Positions 56,501 to 56,764 of a stretch of DNA of 64,000 nucleotides are shown piece by piece. This DNA is from Branchiostoma floridae (Eukaryota; Chordata; Leptocardii; Amphioxiformes; Branchiostomatidae), in assembly GCF_000003815.2 (NCBI RefSeq), contig NC_049994.1, positions 15,634,975-15,698,974 on the forward strand, in the 5' to 3' direction. The translations under genes were made by a program, and so were the position numbers. Below the pieces are notes generated by a model, which did no database searches, was not told the origin of the DNA, and saw nothing but the letters and a program-made list of their open reading frames with translations. Within the stretch, counting starts at the first letter, position 1. Each line of letters opens with the position of its first letter.

Positions 56501-56764
56501 AGTGATCAGATGTTGAGACAATGTTGCCTTGGCAGAGTCAATTTCAAGTTCAAATGATAGTCTAAATTATTTACCACCCTCTGTGGTACAAACAAAAACA
56601 AAAATGCTGAACTTCTACTGAATTCCAGGAAAATAGGTTCTAAAGAGAGTCTTTCTTAGAATTGACACATTCCATGAAAAGGAATGATTGAGGAAGAATG
56701 TTCAGACTAACCTTGGCAGAGTCTGTCTCGTCTCCGTCTCCAGAACTGCTGGACCGAAGGGAGG
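8590..56764 (-). CDS. CLASP: CLASP (CLIP-associating protein), multi-exon gene, N-terminus outside the window
   Basis: CLASP proteins bind microtubule plus ends through EB proteins and use TOG domains to suppress catastrophe and promote rescue at the spindle, kinetochore and cell cortex. Thirty exons on the minus strand join in consistent phase. Together they encode a linker, TOG2 (49130-40989), an Arg/Ser-rich region with an S-x-I-P EB-binding motif (40422-22187), TOG3 (17324-13491), a second Ser-rich linker (13088-11516) and the C-terminal CLASP domain that in vertebrates binds CLIP and CENP-E (11105-8590). Order and sequence match human CLASP1/2 throughout. TOG1 is not seen and presumably lies right of 64 kb. 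Two segments expected in the C-terminal domain are absent: about 55 residues before LREILRNQPARF, and about 62 residues before MKLLNLYIKRA; the latter falls at the N gap. Introns are full of transposons and copies of exon ends. Confidence 0.93.
8680..8779. other. Assembly gap (100 N)
   Basis: Exactly 100 N, the usual placeholder for a gap of unknown length. It lies between the last two visible CLASP exons and borders a LINE tail. The expected coding segment between AAIKMLTK and MKLLNLYIKRA is not visible on either side, so one or more CLASP exons probably lie in the gap. Confidence 0.95.
8862..9040 (+). mobile_element. 3' end of a LINE ORF2 with (GTAA)n tail
   Basis: A 53-codon frame reads HPKTTWRRTVAKDLEAIG, then WRKLITALCPTWDEEDK and a stop at 9021-9023. 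This W-rich ending is a common C-terminus of non-LTR retrotransposon ORF2 proteins. It is followed immediately by GTAA repeats (9025-9040), the kind of microsatellite tail such elements carry. The copy is cut off on its 5' side near the assembly gap. It lies antisense in a CLASP intron. Confidence 0.8.
9105..9242 (-). CDS. CLASP: CLASP exon, C-terminal domain
   Basis: 46 codons, phase 0 to 0. It begins VVRAAEETCSTAANSL and includes RVLCPIVQTAEYPINLAAIK, matching vertebrate VLCPIIQTADYPINLAAIKM. The acceptor is GATGCAG and the donor AAG|GTTAGA. The next exon downstream is not visible (assembly gap). Confidence 0.93.
9574..9686 (-). CDS. CLASP: CLASP exon, C-terminal domain, with GC donor and MITE-derived acceptor
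   Basis: The well-supported part (9574-9675) encodes ILREILRNQPARFKSYAEL and then TIMKILEAHKDVQKE, matching vertebrate VLREILRNQPARFKNYAELT. It ends in phase 0 at GAG|GCAAGT, a strong GC-type donor that joins in frame to VVRAAEE. The only AG upstream is the end of an adjoining MITE (TTACAG), giving an exon start at 9686 in phase 1 with the extra codons for N-P-V, which do not match CLASP. The preceding conserved segment (VEERK... to ...ALALK in vertebrates) is not found between here and 11039. Confidence 0.8.
9687..9861. mobile_element. MITE family A, copy 1 (TA-flanked)
   Basis: A 175-bp palindromic element begins CTGTAAATGCA and ends TGCATTTACAG, flanked by TA on both sides. Inside are CGCGGTGGATTTAA-type arms. 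The TA duplication and lack of coding capacity suggest a Tc1/mariner-type MITE. It abuts a CLASP exon, and on the minus strand its last two bases are the AG of the apparent splice acceptor. Confidence 0.8.
10437..10550. repeat. Minisatellite with repeated TGATGTCAT
   Basis: About four imperfect units of 18-29 bases, each with TGTGATGTCAT(T/A)GA followed by an ACGTGTG-type spacer. TGATGTCAT resembles CRE/ATF sites, but function is not implied. Intronic in CLASP. Confidence 0.65.
10589..10624 (-). CDS. Candidate CLASP microexon (36 nt), unconfirmed
   Basis: A pyrimidine/GT-rich acceptor (TTGTTGTTGTTTAG) and a strong donor (GAG|GTGAGC) bound 36 bases. Entered in phase 2 from the LSNHDE(R) exon, it reads QDKSKFVAHRL with no stop and leaves in phase 2. 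It sits where the missing VEERK... segment should be but does not resemble it. It does not join in frame to the 9574-9686 exon. Confidence 0.3.
11039..11105 (-). CDS. CLASP: CLASP exon, start of the C-terminal domain
   Basis: Phase 1 to 2. It encodes (S)VPLDQSEMIAELLRELSNHDE(R), matching vertebrate DHSDLVAELLKELSNHNER. The acceptor is TTTCAG and the donor GTAGGA. The next conserved segment is missing (see 9574-9686). Confidence 0.93.
11190..11345. mobile_element. MITE family C, degraded copy 1
   Basis: Contains GTTGATGAAAGTTAGACAT at the left and TTGCTTGAGTAACTGCTTTT at the right, with a CAGTGTCTTTCGTCAGTG centre. Fuller copies occur at 13121 and 18131. Confidence 0.7.
11516..11582 (-). CDS. 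CLASP: CLASP exon, linker before the C-terminal domain
   Basis: Phase 0 to 1. It encodes NNVNAYNRAALAEATFDED and then FCG, corresponding to vertebrate FNKSALKEAMFDDD. Acceptor ATTTCAG, donor GGAT|GTAAGT. The phase-1 T joins to the SVPLDQSE exon. Confidence 0.9.
11840..11983 (-). CDS. CLASP: CLASP exon, linker
   Basis: 48 codons, phase 0 to 0. It starts VSGDSGITSSMPDIRSDSPD and ends GLYNPTQYQDE. The last part corresponds to RDYNPYNYSDS of vertebrate CLASPs. It is low-complexity, acidic and Ser-rich, and probably unstructured. Confidence 0.88.
12209..12291. repeat. Short inverted repeat
   Basis: TTAAGGAATGGGTTC at 12209-12223 is a perfect inverted match to GAACCCATTCCTTAA at 12277-12291. It may be a very small MITE. 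Intronic. Confidence 0.7.
12477..12584 (-). CDS. Duplicate CLASP exon candidate B (36 codons)
   Basis: A 108-nt open segment bounded by CCAG and GTAATT, phase 0 at both ends. It reads EMYNSLRQMTAEFQNYNF and then HHDDHEPIKLDKKKDSDE. It is a near copy of the 3' half of the functional exon at 12846-13088. A TAC/GTA repeat replaces a normal polypyrimidine tract upstream, so splicing efficiency is doubtful. It could act as an alternative or additional exon. Confidence 0.5.
12585..12620. repeat. (TAC)n trinucleotide run
   Basis: About ten TAC/CAC units lie between the two duplicate exon copies. A matching run lies at 12773-12802. The repeats sit exactly at the junctions of the duplicated segments and may have mediated the duplication. 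Confidence 0.85.
12663..12770 (-). CDS. Duplicate CLASP exon candidate A (36 codons)
   Basis: Same structure as copy B: 108 nt, AG/GT bounded, phase 0 to 0, reading EMYNSLRQMTAEFQNYNF then HHDDHEPIKLDKKKDSDE. At positions where copy B differs by silent changes this copy agrees with the functional exon, so A and B are not simply one recent duplication. Flanked upstream by the same GTA repeats. Confidence 0.5.
12846..13088 (-). CDS. CLASP: CLASP exon, Ser-rich linker after TOG3
   Basis: 81 codons, phase 0 to 0. It includes GSPRRTTPVQSPRSGLTSPL, VDYDAENMNSEEIYNSLRQ and DKKKDSDE. This corresponds to vertebrate SPLTSPTN...FDYDTENMNSEDIYSSLRGVTEAIQNF. Acceptor CCCACAG, donor GTAATT. Its 3' 108 nt are copied twice downstream. 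Confidence 0.93.
13121..13328. mobile_element. MITE family C, copy 2
   Basis: Long imperfect palindrome. The left arm holds GCCAAAAAGCACTTACTCAA and the right arm its inverse TTGAGTAACTGCTTTTTGGC, with GTCAGTGTCACTGATGAAA at the centre. No coding capacity. Intronic. Confidence 0.85.
13449..13490 (-). repeat. 42-bp copy of a CLASP exon end with its donor
   Basis: The last 36 nt of the 13491-13634 exon (HNHLRNTSNANQ) and its splice donor are repeated once, 42 bp downstream. Because 42 is a multiple of three, use of the distal donor would add VRHNHLRNTSNANQ in frame. Confidence 0.85.
13491..13634 (-). CDS. CLASP: CLASP exon, end of TOG3
   Basis: 48 codons, phase 0 to 0. It reads AASAVLIGLFELNTPEFSMM, then PKTFQDGATKLLHNHLRN. 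It matches vertebrate LISLFELNTPEFTMLLGALPKTFQDGATKLLHNHL. Acceptor CCACAG, donor GTAAGA. Confidence 0.95.
13672..13820. mobile_element. MITE family A, degraded copy
   Basis: Starts CTGTAAATGCAGAAA after TA and ends near AATGTATTTAAAG before TA, with CCGCGAACTTAA arms inside. About 149 bp. The right end has diverged. Confidence 0.65.
14889..15765 (-). repeat. Tandem array: six extra copies of the 3' half of a TOG3 exon
   Basis: Copies end at 14889, 15051, 15207, 15363, 15527 and 15667, with the source exon ending at 15831 (spacings 162, 156, 156, 164, 140 and 164). Each holds most of INSSETRLAVSRIITWTTEP plus KSVEVRK and a splice donor, then intron sequence. Most differences from the source exon are silent by eye. 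The 156-bp units are multiples of three, so the array is open without splicing from 15033 to 15416. A weak acceptor (CAATAG) precedes some copies. Confidence 0.9.
15831..16053 (-). CDS. CLASP: CLASP exon, TOG3
   Basis: Phase 2 to 0, 74 codons. It contains DSFPYDVQFNILMRFIVDQT, then TPNLKVKVALLRYME, and ends SRIITWTTEPKSVEVRK. It is almost identical to vertebrate CLASP (FNILMRFIVDQTQTPNLKVKVA). Acceptor CAACAG, donor GTAGGA. Source of the array at 14889-15765. Confidence 0.96.
16226..16372 (-). repeat. Two partial copies of the 16435 exon end
   Basis: Copy one (about 16329-16370) repeats GSVQAKVQKALDTA with a following GTGAGA donor. Copy two (about 16226-16270) is more degraded. Both lie just 3' of the functional exon end. 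Confidence 0.7.
16435..16662 (-). CDS. CLASP: CLASP exon, TOG3
   Basis: 75 codons, phase 2 to 2. It includes RAELKRVTELFNRMFADPHG, FSLFLETLVDLLMVHK and LLTQLLKKLGADLLGSVQAK. It matches vertebrate VELKRLCEIFTRMFADPHSKVFSMFLETLVDF. Acceptor CCCCCAG, donor GTGAGA. Confidence 0.96.
17084..17153 (-). repeat. Partial copy of the 17215 exon with donor
   Basis: Repeats WVERKDGLLGLQAMLRANQM plus LR and a GTAATC donor. The 5' part of the exon is missing and no good acceptor precedes it. Confidence 0.8.
17215..17324 (-). CDS. CLASP: CLASP exon, start of TOG3
   Basis: 36 codons, phase 0 to 2. It reads QQDIAEILNKCASSSWAERK then DGLLGLQAML, matching vertebrate EDVAEVLNHCASSNWSERKEGLLGLQNLL. Acceptor CCACAG, donor GTACTG. 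Confidence 0.95.
17783..17879. mobile_element. 97-bp palindromic element with 9-bp target duplication
   Basis: Arms GGGTACCATCCTATTTCT and the inverse pair at the right end, with GGGGCTCCTTACA/TGTAAGGAGCCCC inside. It is flanked by perfect ATTCTCATA repeats at 17774-17782 and 17880-17888. A 9-bp duplication suggests Mutator-like transposition. Confidence 0.8.
18131..18344. mobile_element. MITE family C, copy 3
   Basis: Starts CGTCGATGAAGTTCAGAG and ends TTGCTTGAGTAACTGCTTTT-TGG. It has a nearly perfect central palindrome (GTCTTTCGTCAGTGTCACTG). Best-preserved copy of the family here. Confidence 0.85.
19357..19475. mobile_element. MITE family C, degraded copy 4
   Basis: GTTGATGAGGGTTAGACATC at the left and a CATTCATCAGTGACTGAAGG centre; the right arm is lost. 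It lies directly before a family B MITE. Confidence 0.55.
19485..19692. mobile_element. MITE family B, copy 1
   Basis: Left end TAGTTCACCTTTATCCGGAG and right end a near inverse (AAAGGTGAACCAGCAG). Inner arms hold AACGGATATAG-type inverted sequence. About 208 bp, non-coding. Confidence 0.8.
20287..20397 (-). CDS. CLASP: CLASP exon, acidic segment before TOG3
   Basis: 37 codons, phase 0 to 0. It reads RRPMRRRYDVYSDDDDSEIC then SSYGRQLE, matching vertebrate KKPVRRRYEPYGMYSDDD...SYGSRN. Acceptor CCCACAG, donor GTCAGT. Confidence 0.93.
21062..21145. repeat. Dispersed repeat shared with 29136-29213
   Basis: ACAATCTGTTGCTAA...TAAT(A/G)GTTATT...AACATCTTATTAAG-GTTGGAATCCTCTAA occurs in both places in the same orientation. 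Element type unknown. Confidence 0.7.
21536..21755. mobile_element. hAT-like MITE, 220 bp
   Basis: Ends CAGGGCTGTCTCCAG and CTGGAGACAGCCCTG, a perfect 15-bp inverted repeat with the CAGGG start typical of hAT elements. The flanking 8-mers match at about five positions, so the target duplication has decayed. A diverged relative lies at 53476-53645. Confidence 0.75.
21886..21950. mobile_element. Remnant of MITE family A
   Basis: TCGGTGGCCTCTTCACCGCG followed by AACATAAAACC resembles the inner part of family A. Ends are not recognisable. Confidence 0.35.
22187..22260 (-). CDS. CLASP: CLASP exon, linker
   Basis: Phase 1 to 0. It reads (A)NPPVTALRVLGPGKDVEAAV then ADAL, matching vertebrate NAMRVLSTSTDLEAAVADAL. 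Acceptor TTTCAG, donor GTGAGA. Confidence 0.94.
22463..22550 (-). pseudogene. tRNA-Leu-like sequence, degraded
   Basis: On the minus strand GTCAGCGTGGCCGAGCGGTC (acceptor and D-arm, box A) and GTGGGTTCAAATCCCAC (T-arm, box B) are intact, followed by a T8 run. The anticodon stem does not pair properly, and the 3' acceptor strand (TTGAC) is two bases short. A TAG anticodon-like triplet sits in the loop. Most likely a tRNA-Leu pseudogene or the head of a tRNA-derived SINE. Confidence 0.6.
22941..23173. mobile_element. piggyBac-type MITE, 233 bp
   Basis: Begins CCCTTAAACTGCCA and ends with the near inverse TGGCAATTTAAGGG. TTAA lies exactly at both borders (22937-22940 and 23174-23177). CCC...GGG ends with TTAA target sites are the piggyBac signature. 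No transposase frame. Confidence 0.85.
23254..23355 (-). CDS. CLASP: CLASP exon, Ser/Arg-rich linker
   Basis: Phase 1 to 1. It reads (S)TSRERRLSESSGARRPVLGP then AERRPVASRAASS. It occupies the place of the vertebrate segment with the second S-R-I-P motif, but no S-x-I-P is present. Acceptor CTTCAG, donor GTAACT. Identity rests on phase continuity and composition. Confidence 0.85.
24179..24418. mobile_element. pogo-like MITE, degraded copy
   Basis: Left TTGTCAAACCTGTACAAG, right AGTTTTGACTG, flanked by TA. It shares its GTCAAACCTGT end with the element at 49253-49715. Confidence 0.6.
24498..24653 (-). CDS. CLASP: CLASP exon with S-x-I-P EB-binding motif
   Basis: Phase 1 to 1, 51 codons. It begins (A)GSRSGSPGRHTSAYTSYG and includes RTRSGIPRSTGTSRETSPKR, matching vertebrate RSKIPRSQGCSRETSPNR. 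SGIP is the EB1-binding S-x-I-P motif surrounded by basic residues and SP/TP sites, as in vertebrate CLASP, where GSK3 regulates plus-end binding. Acceptor TCCGTAG, donor GAT|GTAAGA. Confidence 0.94.
25005..27900 (-). mobile_element. CR1/L2-like LINE, 5'-truncated, ORF2 largely intact
   Basis: Non-LTR retrotransposon in the same orientation as CLASP, inside the intron between the 31371 and 24498 exons. The body is the ORF2 at 25231-27897. The 3' part has a short non-coding tail with TATG repeats and TTTGAATAAA near 25005-25040. The 5' end falls at about 27880-27900, where a 16-bp sequence (AAAAGATGTAAATATC) is directly repeated. No ORF1 or 5' UTR is present. Confidence 0.9.
25231..27897 (-). 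CDS. LINE ORF2: endonuclease and reverse transcriptase
   Basis: An 888-codon frame without stops; no ATG starts it, so it is truncated at its 5' end. The apurinic-type endonuclease comes first, with NARSLLNKMDDL (about residue 10), ISETWF (35), RGGGVAIYV, GDFN (150) and SDHN (203). The reverse transcriptase follows, with IAPIPKK, LRPISLTSVFMKTFES, QYGSRKGRSS, LLTDFSKAFDRIDH, GVPQGTKLGPILFLVYVND and the active-site KYVDDLS. The C-terminal part has YAAPVWHPGL and IQKRALRIILG. All catalytic motifs are present. The YVDD site and C-terminal style fit the Jockey/CR1/L2 group; the exact clade is uncertain. Related ORFs are usually about 900-1000 residues. Confidence 0.92.
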   Translation of the reverse strand: MIFTSFLLSNARSLLNKMDDLSDSLNSYGIDIAVISETWFTHEHPLECTHIDGFNLFSKCRKESRGGGVAIYVNDSIHAEIIDFIEIPTELECLWVWAKPFWLPRSIANIAICAVYNPPASPSQELLRRHIIDSIDKINTRYPLAGICVLGDFNRCDISNILNGAQLKQLVRQPTRGEAILDLIITNLKPFYQIPRIEEPLGMSDHNTVLWFPSDYKAINTKTRSKIRPFKDSEVRSFGRWISSHPWIEVFDAHDIQTKANIFYETLQSRIDHHFPMKSVVKHNTDKEWITPHIKSLIKKRQQAFHSGNMALYRKLRNSVNRLCIKARKRYYVCKIHVLKKENPARWHACLRNILNSKRSVSVSVPSSTPLTDNDIANVINHHFSDIVNELPCLDLESLPSYLPSPSKPPHIHSYEVHEILKRLDARKSCGPDNISPKIVKTFAVEFSEILAHIFNCSLEEGRVPKQWKEAIIAPIPKKVPASVEHLRPISLTSVFMKTFESFISKWIFQDIDKILDPNQYGSRKGRSSVHYLISMIDSILRGAETPKSIQTVLLTDFSKAFDRIDHTILIRKLLTCGVRTCILPWLCDFLTERTQCVRYRGVISSWEKIASGVPQGTKLGPILFLVYVNDAMQFFLDRWKYVDDLSLKESRLFSEESSMQTTINQLDTWSSENRMTLNDDKCKLMCISFMKDPPLPPVLLLNGKALEYTEDACILGIWMSADLKWGKHTNVIIKKGSCRLFLLKKLKRFGVCTEDLCEIYLLYVRPIMEYAAPVWHPGLTCQQSDALERIQKRALRIILGSEYTCYTEALCRLNMNTLKARREFLCLKFAKSMFNSPIFRSWLPATRNEVHNRDLKRGLELSIPFARHDRYRNSAIPYLSTLLNTDL
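28735..28760. repeat. (GAT)n run
   Basis: About six ATG/GAT triplets. Intronic microsatellite next to a small hairpin (ATCCATTTAAAATGGAT). Confidence 0.8.
29136..29213. repeat. Dispersed repeat, second copy
   Basis: Counterpart of 21062-21145, same orientation, about 85% identical by eye over 75 bases. Confidence 0.7.
30635..31044. mobile_element. Mutator-like MITE, 410 bp, with 9-bp target duplication
   Basis: Ends TAGCCTGGAATCCAGCCGTG and the inverse CGGCTGGATTCCAGGCTA; the inverted repeat continues through TTTGGTCGCTC. It is flanked by perfect GTATAGAGC repeats (30626-30634 and 31045-31053). A 9-bp duplication is characteristic of Mutator-like elements. No transposase. Lies 326 bp from the 31371 microexon. 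Confidence 0.88.
31371..31397 (-). CDS. CLASP: CLASP microexon, 27 nt
   Basis: Phase 1 to 1, encoding RRSRSCSAA. It joins VSQSQ (34427 exon) to AGSRSGSPGR (24498 exon), giving VSQSQRRSRSCSAAAGSRSG as in vertebrate VSQSQRSRSANPAGAGSRS. Acceptor CCTCAG, donor GTAAGG. Codon-perfect agreement on both sides makes it convincing despite its size. Confidence 0.9.
32456..32862. mobile_element. hAT-like MITE, 407 bp, rich in GTACCT motifs
   Basis: Ends TAGGGCTGTGTACCTAAA and TTTAGGTACAAGCCCTA. Flanked by perfect 8-bp AGCTAGAC (32448-32455 and 32863-32870), the hAT signature. Subterminal regions are packed with GTACCTGTACCT repeats in both orientations. Confidence 0.88.
32945..33156. mobile_element. 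MITE family B, copy 2
   Basis: Left TAACACTAGTTCACCTTTAT, right GGATAAAGGTGAACCAGCAT. About 212 bp palindrome. Confidence 0.8.
33401..33552. mobile_element. 152-bp hairpin element
   Basis: Terminal inverted repeats of about 40 bp: AGGGTAATATGTCAAAGTTT at the left and its near inverse with TTTGACATATTACCC at the right. Superfamily unknown; no clear target duplication. Confidence 0.75.
34081..34120. repeat. Small perfect hairpin
   Basis: TTCTAATCTAGC and GCTAGATTAGAA flank TGGTT/ACCAG with a 2-base loop. It could fold in the transcript but has no assigned role. Confidence 0.7.
34150..34386. mobile_element. MITE family B, copy 3
   Basis: Left TAACACTAGTTCACCTTTAT, right GGATAAAGGTGAACAAG. It contains an extra internal duplication of TTTTCAAAATACTTCAG. 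It ends only 41 bp from the 34427 exon. Confidence 0.8.
34427..34534 (-). CDS. CLASP: CLASP exon, basic linker
   Basis: Phase 1 to 1. In that frame it reads (G)RNWKAPRTSPGAAAEKAAEA then RGRQAGRQTRVSQSQ; GRSRAKVVSQSQ is the vertebrate match. Another frame of the same segment is Lys/Arg-rich and open but does not join its neighbours. Acceptor TTCAG, donor GTAAGT. Confidence 0.88.
35672..36073. mobile_element. Palindromic element containing a SINE
   Basis: GCCATGTTGGTGTCCCTATT at the left has its inverse AATAGGGACACCAACATGGC at the right. The inverted repeats reach about 40 bp (…GATCATAGCT). The interior holds a tRNA-derived SINE (35700-35945), so this is either a composite or a SINE inserted into a MITE. 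Confidence 0.65.
35700..35945 (-). mobile_element. tRNA-derived SINE
   Basis: Reading on the minus strand from 35945: GTCAGTGGCCATGTAGGTAG (box A region), then GGTCGTGAGTTCAACCCCGA (box B), followed by a GTCAAAATGGTACA-type body and GATGGGGG...CCGCCCTATGCC. The plus-strand copy at 53709 has the same layout. Confidence 0.7.
37613..37636 (-). CDS. CLASP: CLASP microexon, 24 nt
   Basis: Phase 1 to 1, encoding (D)LDYGYSR. Acceptor GCTCAG, donor GTAAGA. No vertebrate match is needed at this variable position; acceptance rests on splice signals and phase agreement with both neighbours. It could be alternatively included. Confidence 0.65.
37705..37921. mobile_element. MITE family B, copy 4
   Basis: Left TAACGCTGGTTCACCTTTAT, right AAAGGTGAACTGCCGTTA. 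The arms pair over about 100 bp (AACGGATATAGGTTACCCC). Confidence 0.85.
38471..38688. mobile_element. MITE family B, copy 5
   Basis: Left TAACGCTTATTTACCTTTTT, right GGATAAAGGTGAACTTGCGT. It lies 75 bp from the 38763 microexon. Confidence 0.85.
38763..38786 (-). CDS. CLASP: CLASP microexon, 24 nt
   Basis: Phase 1 to 1, encoding (G)CSSGSET. It follows ...ATASL(G) and resembles vertebrate SYASLGR...SSGSAT. Acceptor GAGCAG, donor GTAAGC. Plausible but small. Confidence 0.65.
38826..39290. repeat. Tandem repeat, about three units of 120-145 bp
   Basis: Units share GTTAGGGACAACC(A/G)CACCATGG, GCATTGGGCTTAAAATACTG and CTGTGGGTGCACTGGTGCAC. The third unit has lost about 20 bp. A GGGTGCACTGGTGCACC motif recurs at 59826-59870. 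Confidence 0.8.
39841..39990 (-). CDS. CLASP: CLASP exon, RSRSDID segment
   Basis: Phase 1 to 1. It includes KADAKTPAGIPLSRSRSDID then MSAASRAKTRLGTG and RAGATASL. It matches vertebrate SLQRSRSDIDVNAAASAK...SYASLG. Acceptor TCTCAG, donor GTGGGT. Confidence 0.94.
40367..40422 (-). CDS. CLASP: CLASP exon, linker
   Basis: Phase 2 to 1. It reads (S)ARRTHTAPCTTPSKLPKK. Acceptor CTACAG, donor GTAAAG. It corresponds to the poorly conserved Ser/Thr-rich stretch after TOG2. Identity rests on phase and position. Confidence 0.82.
40989..41159 (-). CDS. CLASP: CLASP exon, end of TOG2 and start of Ser-rich linker
   Basis: Phase 2 to 2, 56 codons. It reads (K)CFWAFKEHYPNLSDNLLKLL, then TPAQKKVLLG and SASSDSLATQSTRLRASSSE. 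KCYWGFHSHF is the vertebrate match at the start. Acceptor TTCTAG, donor GTCTGT. Its 5' part is copied three times upstream. Confidence 0.94.
41281..41595 (-). repeat. Three partial copies of the 40989 exon 5' end
   Basis: Copies at about 41281-41334, 41444-41503 and 41545-41595 each keep a splice acceptor followed by KCF(W/C)xxKExYP. The first two continue to NLS(N/D)NLL. None has a downstream donor in register. They lie in the intron upstream of the functional exon. Confidence 0.85.
42371..42448 (-). CDS. CLASP: CLASP exon, TOG2
   Basis: Phase 2 to 2. It reads (K)HSQTLVETIKNGIGDADSEA then RVDAR, matching vertebrate ISVLAETIKKGIHDADSEARIEARK. Acceptor TTTCAG, donor GTAAGT. Confidence 0.95.
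42754..42813 (-). CDS. CLASP: CLASP exon, TOG2
   Basis: Phase 2 to 2. It reads (R)KTFELLDLLLRSWDTNTLE, matching vertebrate RCFEFLDLLLQEWQTHSLE. Acceptor TTTTAG, donor GTAAGT. Confidence 0.95.
43100..43575. repeat. Imperfect tandem repeat, about three units of 150-180 bp
   Basis: Shared blocks are GCTCTTTTGGGGTGTA-AATACTC, CTGTGCACAGGTTCA(G/A)TTCATA and CACTCACAAA-TGTTCTTTCC. Intronic, non-coding. Confidence 0.7.
44597..44968. repeat. Tandem duplication, two units of about 185 bp
   Basis: Both units contain GAAGTCTGAGG(T/C)ACATTAAG, ACAATCAACTGTGACAGGGA, TCTAGGGTCAATCC and a GAGAAGAATG block, in the same order. Confidence 0.85.
45012..46576. mobile_element. Harbinger-like non-autonomous DNA transposon, 1565 bp
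   Basis: Terminal inverted repeats of about 42 bp begin GGGACTGTACGATATTTATC. TAA lies at both borders (45009-45011 and 46577-46579), fitting the 3-bp TWA duplications of PIF/Harbinger. Next to each end are three direct copies of GGGGGAGGGCCATGTTAATT-type sequence in the same orientation at both ends. The interior has GC-rich hairpins (GGGGGGCTTCGCCCCCC at 45241) and only short open frames without recognisable transposase. Confidence 0.75.
46805..47018 (-). mobile_element. Possible tRNA-derived SINE
   Basis: On the minus strand GTCTGTGTGGCGCAACAACT (box A-like) and GGTCCTGAGTTTGATACTCG (box B-like) are spaced as in a tRNA head, followed by a GGGGGCTGGGG-rich body and an A/T run. It ends 41 bp before the 47059 exon. 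Confidence 0.45.
47059..47129 (-). CDS. CLASP: CLASP exon, TOG2
   Basis: Phase 0 to 2. It reads YTHAHRLIPIITSHHNSKSV then AIR, matching vertebrate HTHIPRLIPVITSNCTSKSVAVRR. Acceptor CCCCAG, donor GTCAGT. Confidence 0.95.
47420..47576. repeat. (GA)n microsatellite, 157 bp
   Basis: Nearly pure AG with interruptions. On the CLASP sense strand it is a CT-rich tract lying 44 bp downstream of the donor at 47620. It makes artificial Arg/Glu and Ser/Leu open frames on both strands. Confidence 0.95.
47620..47755 (-). CDS. CLASP: CLASP exon, TOG2
   Basis: Phase 2 to 0, 45 codons. It reads (S)YLAQRLQSKFDHFAEVVMPN then LFNLIPNSAKIMATAGAV, matching vertebrate NKFDHGAEAIMPTIFNLIPNSAKIMATSGVV. Acceptor CCGCAG, donor GTAAGG. 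Confidence 0.96.
48399..48544 (-). CDS. CLASP: CLASP exon, TOG2
   Basis: Phase 0 to 2, 48 codons. It reads IKKVRSLLVHGAMDYDNFFQ, then QLKLLEPVFKLAVRDLRSQV and VREACITL. It matches vertebrate LKKIRSLLLAGAAEYDNFFQHLRLLDGAFKLSAKDLRSQVVREACITL. Acceptor ATCCAG, donor GTAGGA. Confidence 0.96.
48628..48770. mobile_element. MITE family A, copy 2
   Basis: Ends CTGTAAATGCATTTAAGT and TGCATTTACAG, flanked by TA. Inner arms are CGCGGTGGATTTAAGTTC. 143 bp. Intact counterpart of 9687-9861. Confidence 0.85.
49038..49130 (-). CDS. CLASP: CLASP exon, start of TOG2
   Basis: 31 codons, phase 0 to 0. It reads LFSARDLEDHMHKIKDTLGD then DKCDWEQRVDS, matching vertebrate IYSSRDLEESINKIREILSDDKHDWEQRVNA. Acceptor CTGCAG, donor GTAAGT. 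Confidence 0.96.
49253..49715. mobile_element. pogo-like non-autonomous transposon, 463 bp
   Basis: Ends CAGTCAAACCTGTCTATAGC and the inverse TACAGGTTTGACTG, flanked by TA. Subterminal GTGGCC(A/G)CTA motifs are repeated at both ends. The CAGT start with TA target fits pogo/Tigger-type elements. Confidence 0.75.
50006..50167 (-). CDS. CLASP: CLASP exon, linker before TOG2
   Basis: 54 codons, phase 0 to 0. It starts VSRMSGAKRVSSAPPRRPAS and ends ADEEMFIKFFEEVPKVN. The end matches vertebrate DEEDFIKAFDDVPVVQ. Acceptor CTCGCAG, donor GTAAGT. Both upstream candidate exons end in phase 0 and can join here. Confidence 0.94.
50910..51071 (-). CDS. CLASP: Candidate alternative first exon of CLASP
   Basis: 54 codons from an ATG with A at -3 to a GAG|GTGGAC donor in phase 0. 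It starts MPRHSLYLEYINRYMLWKAY and continues AALLANGDLSLCL, then TDDLSRPDRVRM. The codon use looks coding and the exon joins in frame to VSRMSGAK. I do not recognise the sequence from vertebrate CLASPs. If it is a first exon, the product would lack TOG1, comparable to the short vertebrate CLASP2 isoforms with their own N-termini. It could instead belong to an unknown nested gene. No obvious acceptor or core promoter is visible upstream. Confidence 0.6.
51099..51185 (+). mobile_element. Possible tRNA-like SINE head
   Basis: AGTAACTTAGTGGCCCAGC and GTGGGATCGAATCCCTGGAC resemble box A and box B at tRNA spacing. A related box B (GTGGGTTTGAATCCCTGGAC) appears at 51304. Weak evidence. Confidence 0.35.
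51235..51300 (-). repeat. Partial copy of the 50910 exon start
   Basis: AGATACAGCGAATGGCG(C/A)GG and the bases that follow repeat 51052-51110, including the ATG and about 40 bp of 5' flank. It codes only MPRHSLY before diverging. Confidence 0.8.
52073..52640. repeat. Degenerate tandem repeat, four to five units of about 110-125 bp
   Basis: Recurring blocks are GTTCCTTCAGAAACCGTACGTCC(A/T)TCGAC, GTTGTTCTGCAAGTTGGCAA and TAGCTTCAGGAA(C/T)AACC. Non-coding on both strands; intronic if CLASP begins upstream. Confidence 0.75.
53476..53645. mobile_element. Diverged relative of the 21536 hAT-like MITE
   Basis: TTTTTGTTTGTCCCAA-AAGC, ACTTCCGTGCTGGGA and GATGGGTCCTAAGGTCTGTCCTGG match the 3' half of the 21536-21755 element. 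Confidence 0.55.
53709..53935 (+). mobile_element. tRNA-derived SINE
   Basis: Box A-like AATGGCCGAGTGGGTAAAG, TTGCATTTGGTAGG (Ala-type TGC anticodon loop) and box B-like GTGAGTTCCATCC at normal spacing. The body has AATGGTACATGCTTTCTCC and GATGGGCCCACCCCTAAGC. Same family as 35700-35945. Confidence 0.7.
54901..55119. mobile_element. MITE family B, copy 6
   Basis: Left TAACGCTAGTTCACCTTTAT, right GATAAAGGTGGACTAGCATT. 219 bp palindrome. Confidence 0.85.
56712..56764 (-). CDS. CLASP: Candidate upstream CLASP exon (acidic Ser-rich)
   Basis: Phase 1 to 0. It reads (A)SLRSSSSGDGDETDSAK. Acceptor TCTGCAG, donor AAG|GTTAGT. It resembles the acidic Ser-rich stretch after TOG1 in vertebrates (FDDEDSVDGNRPSSASS) and joins in phase to the 50006-50167 exon. 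This would be the route from the TOG1 exons, which are not in the window. Confidence 0.7.
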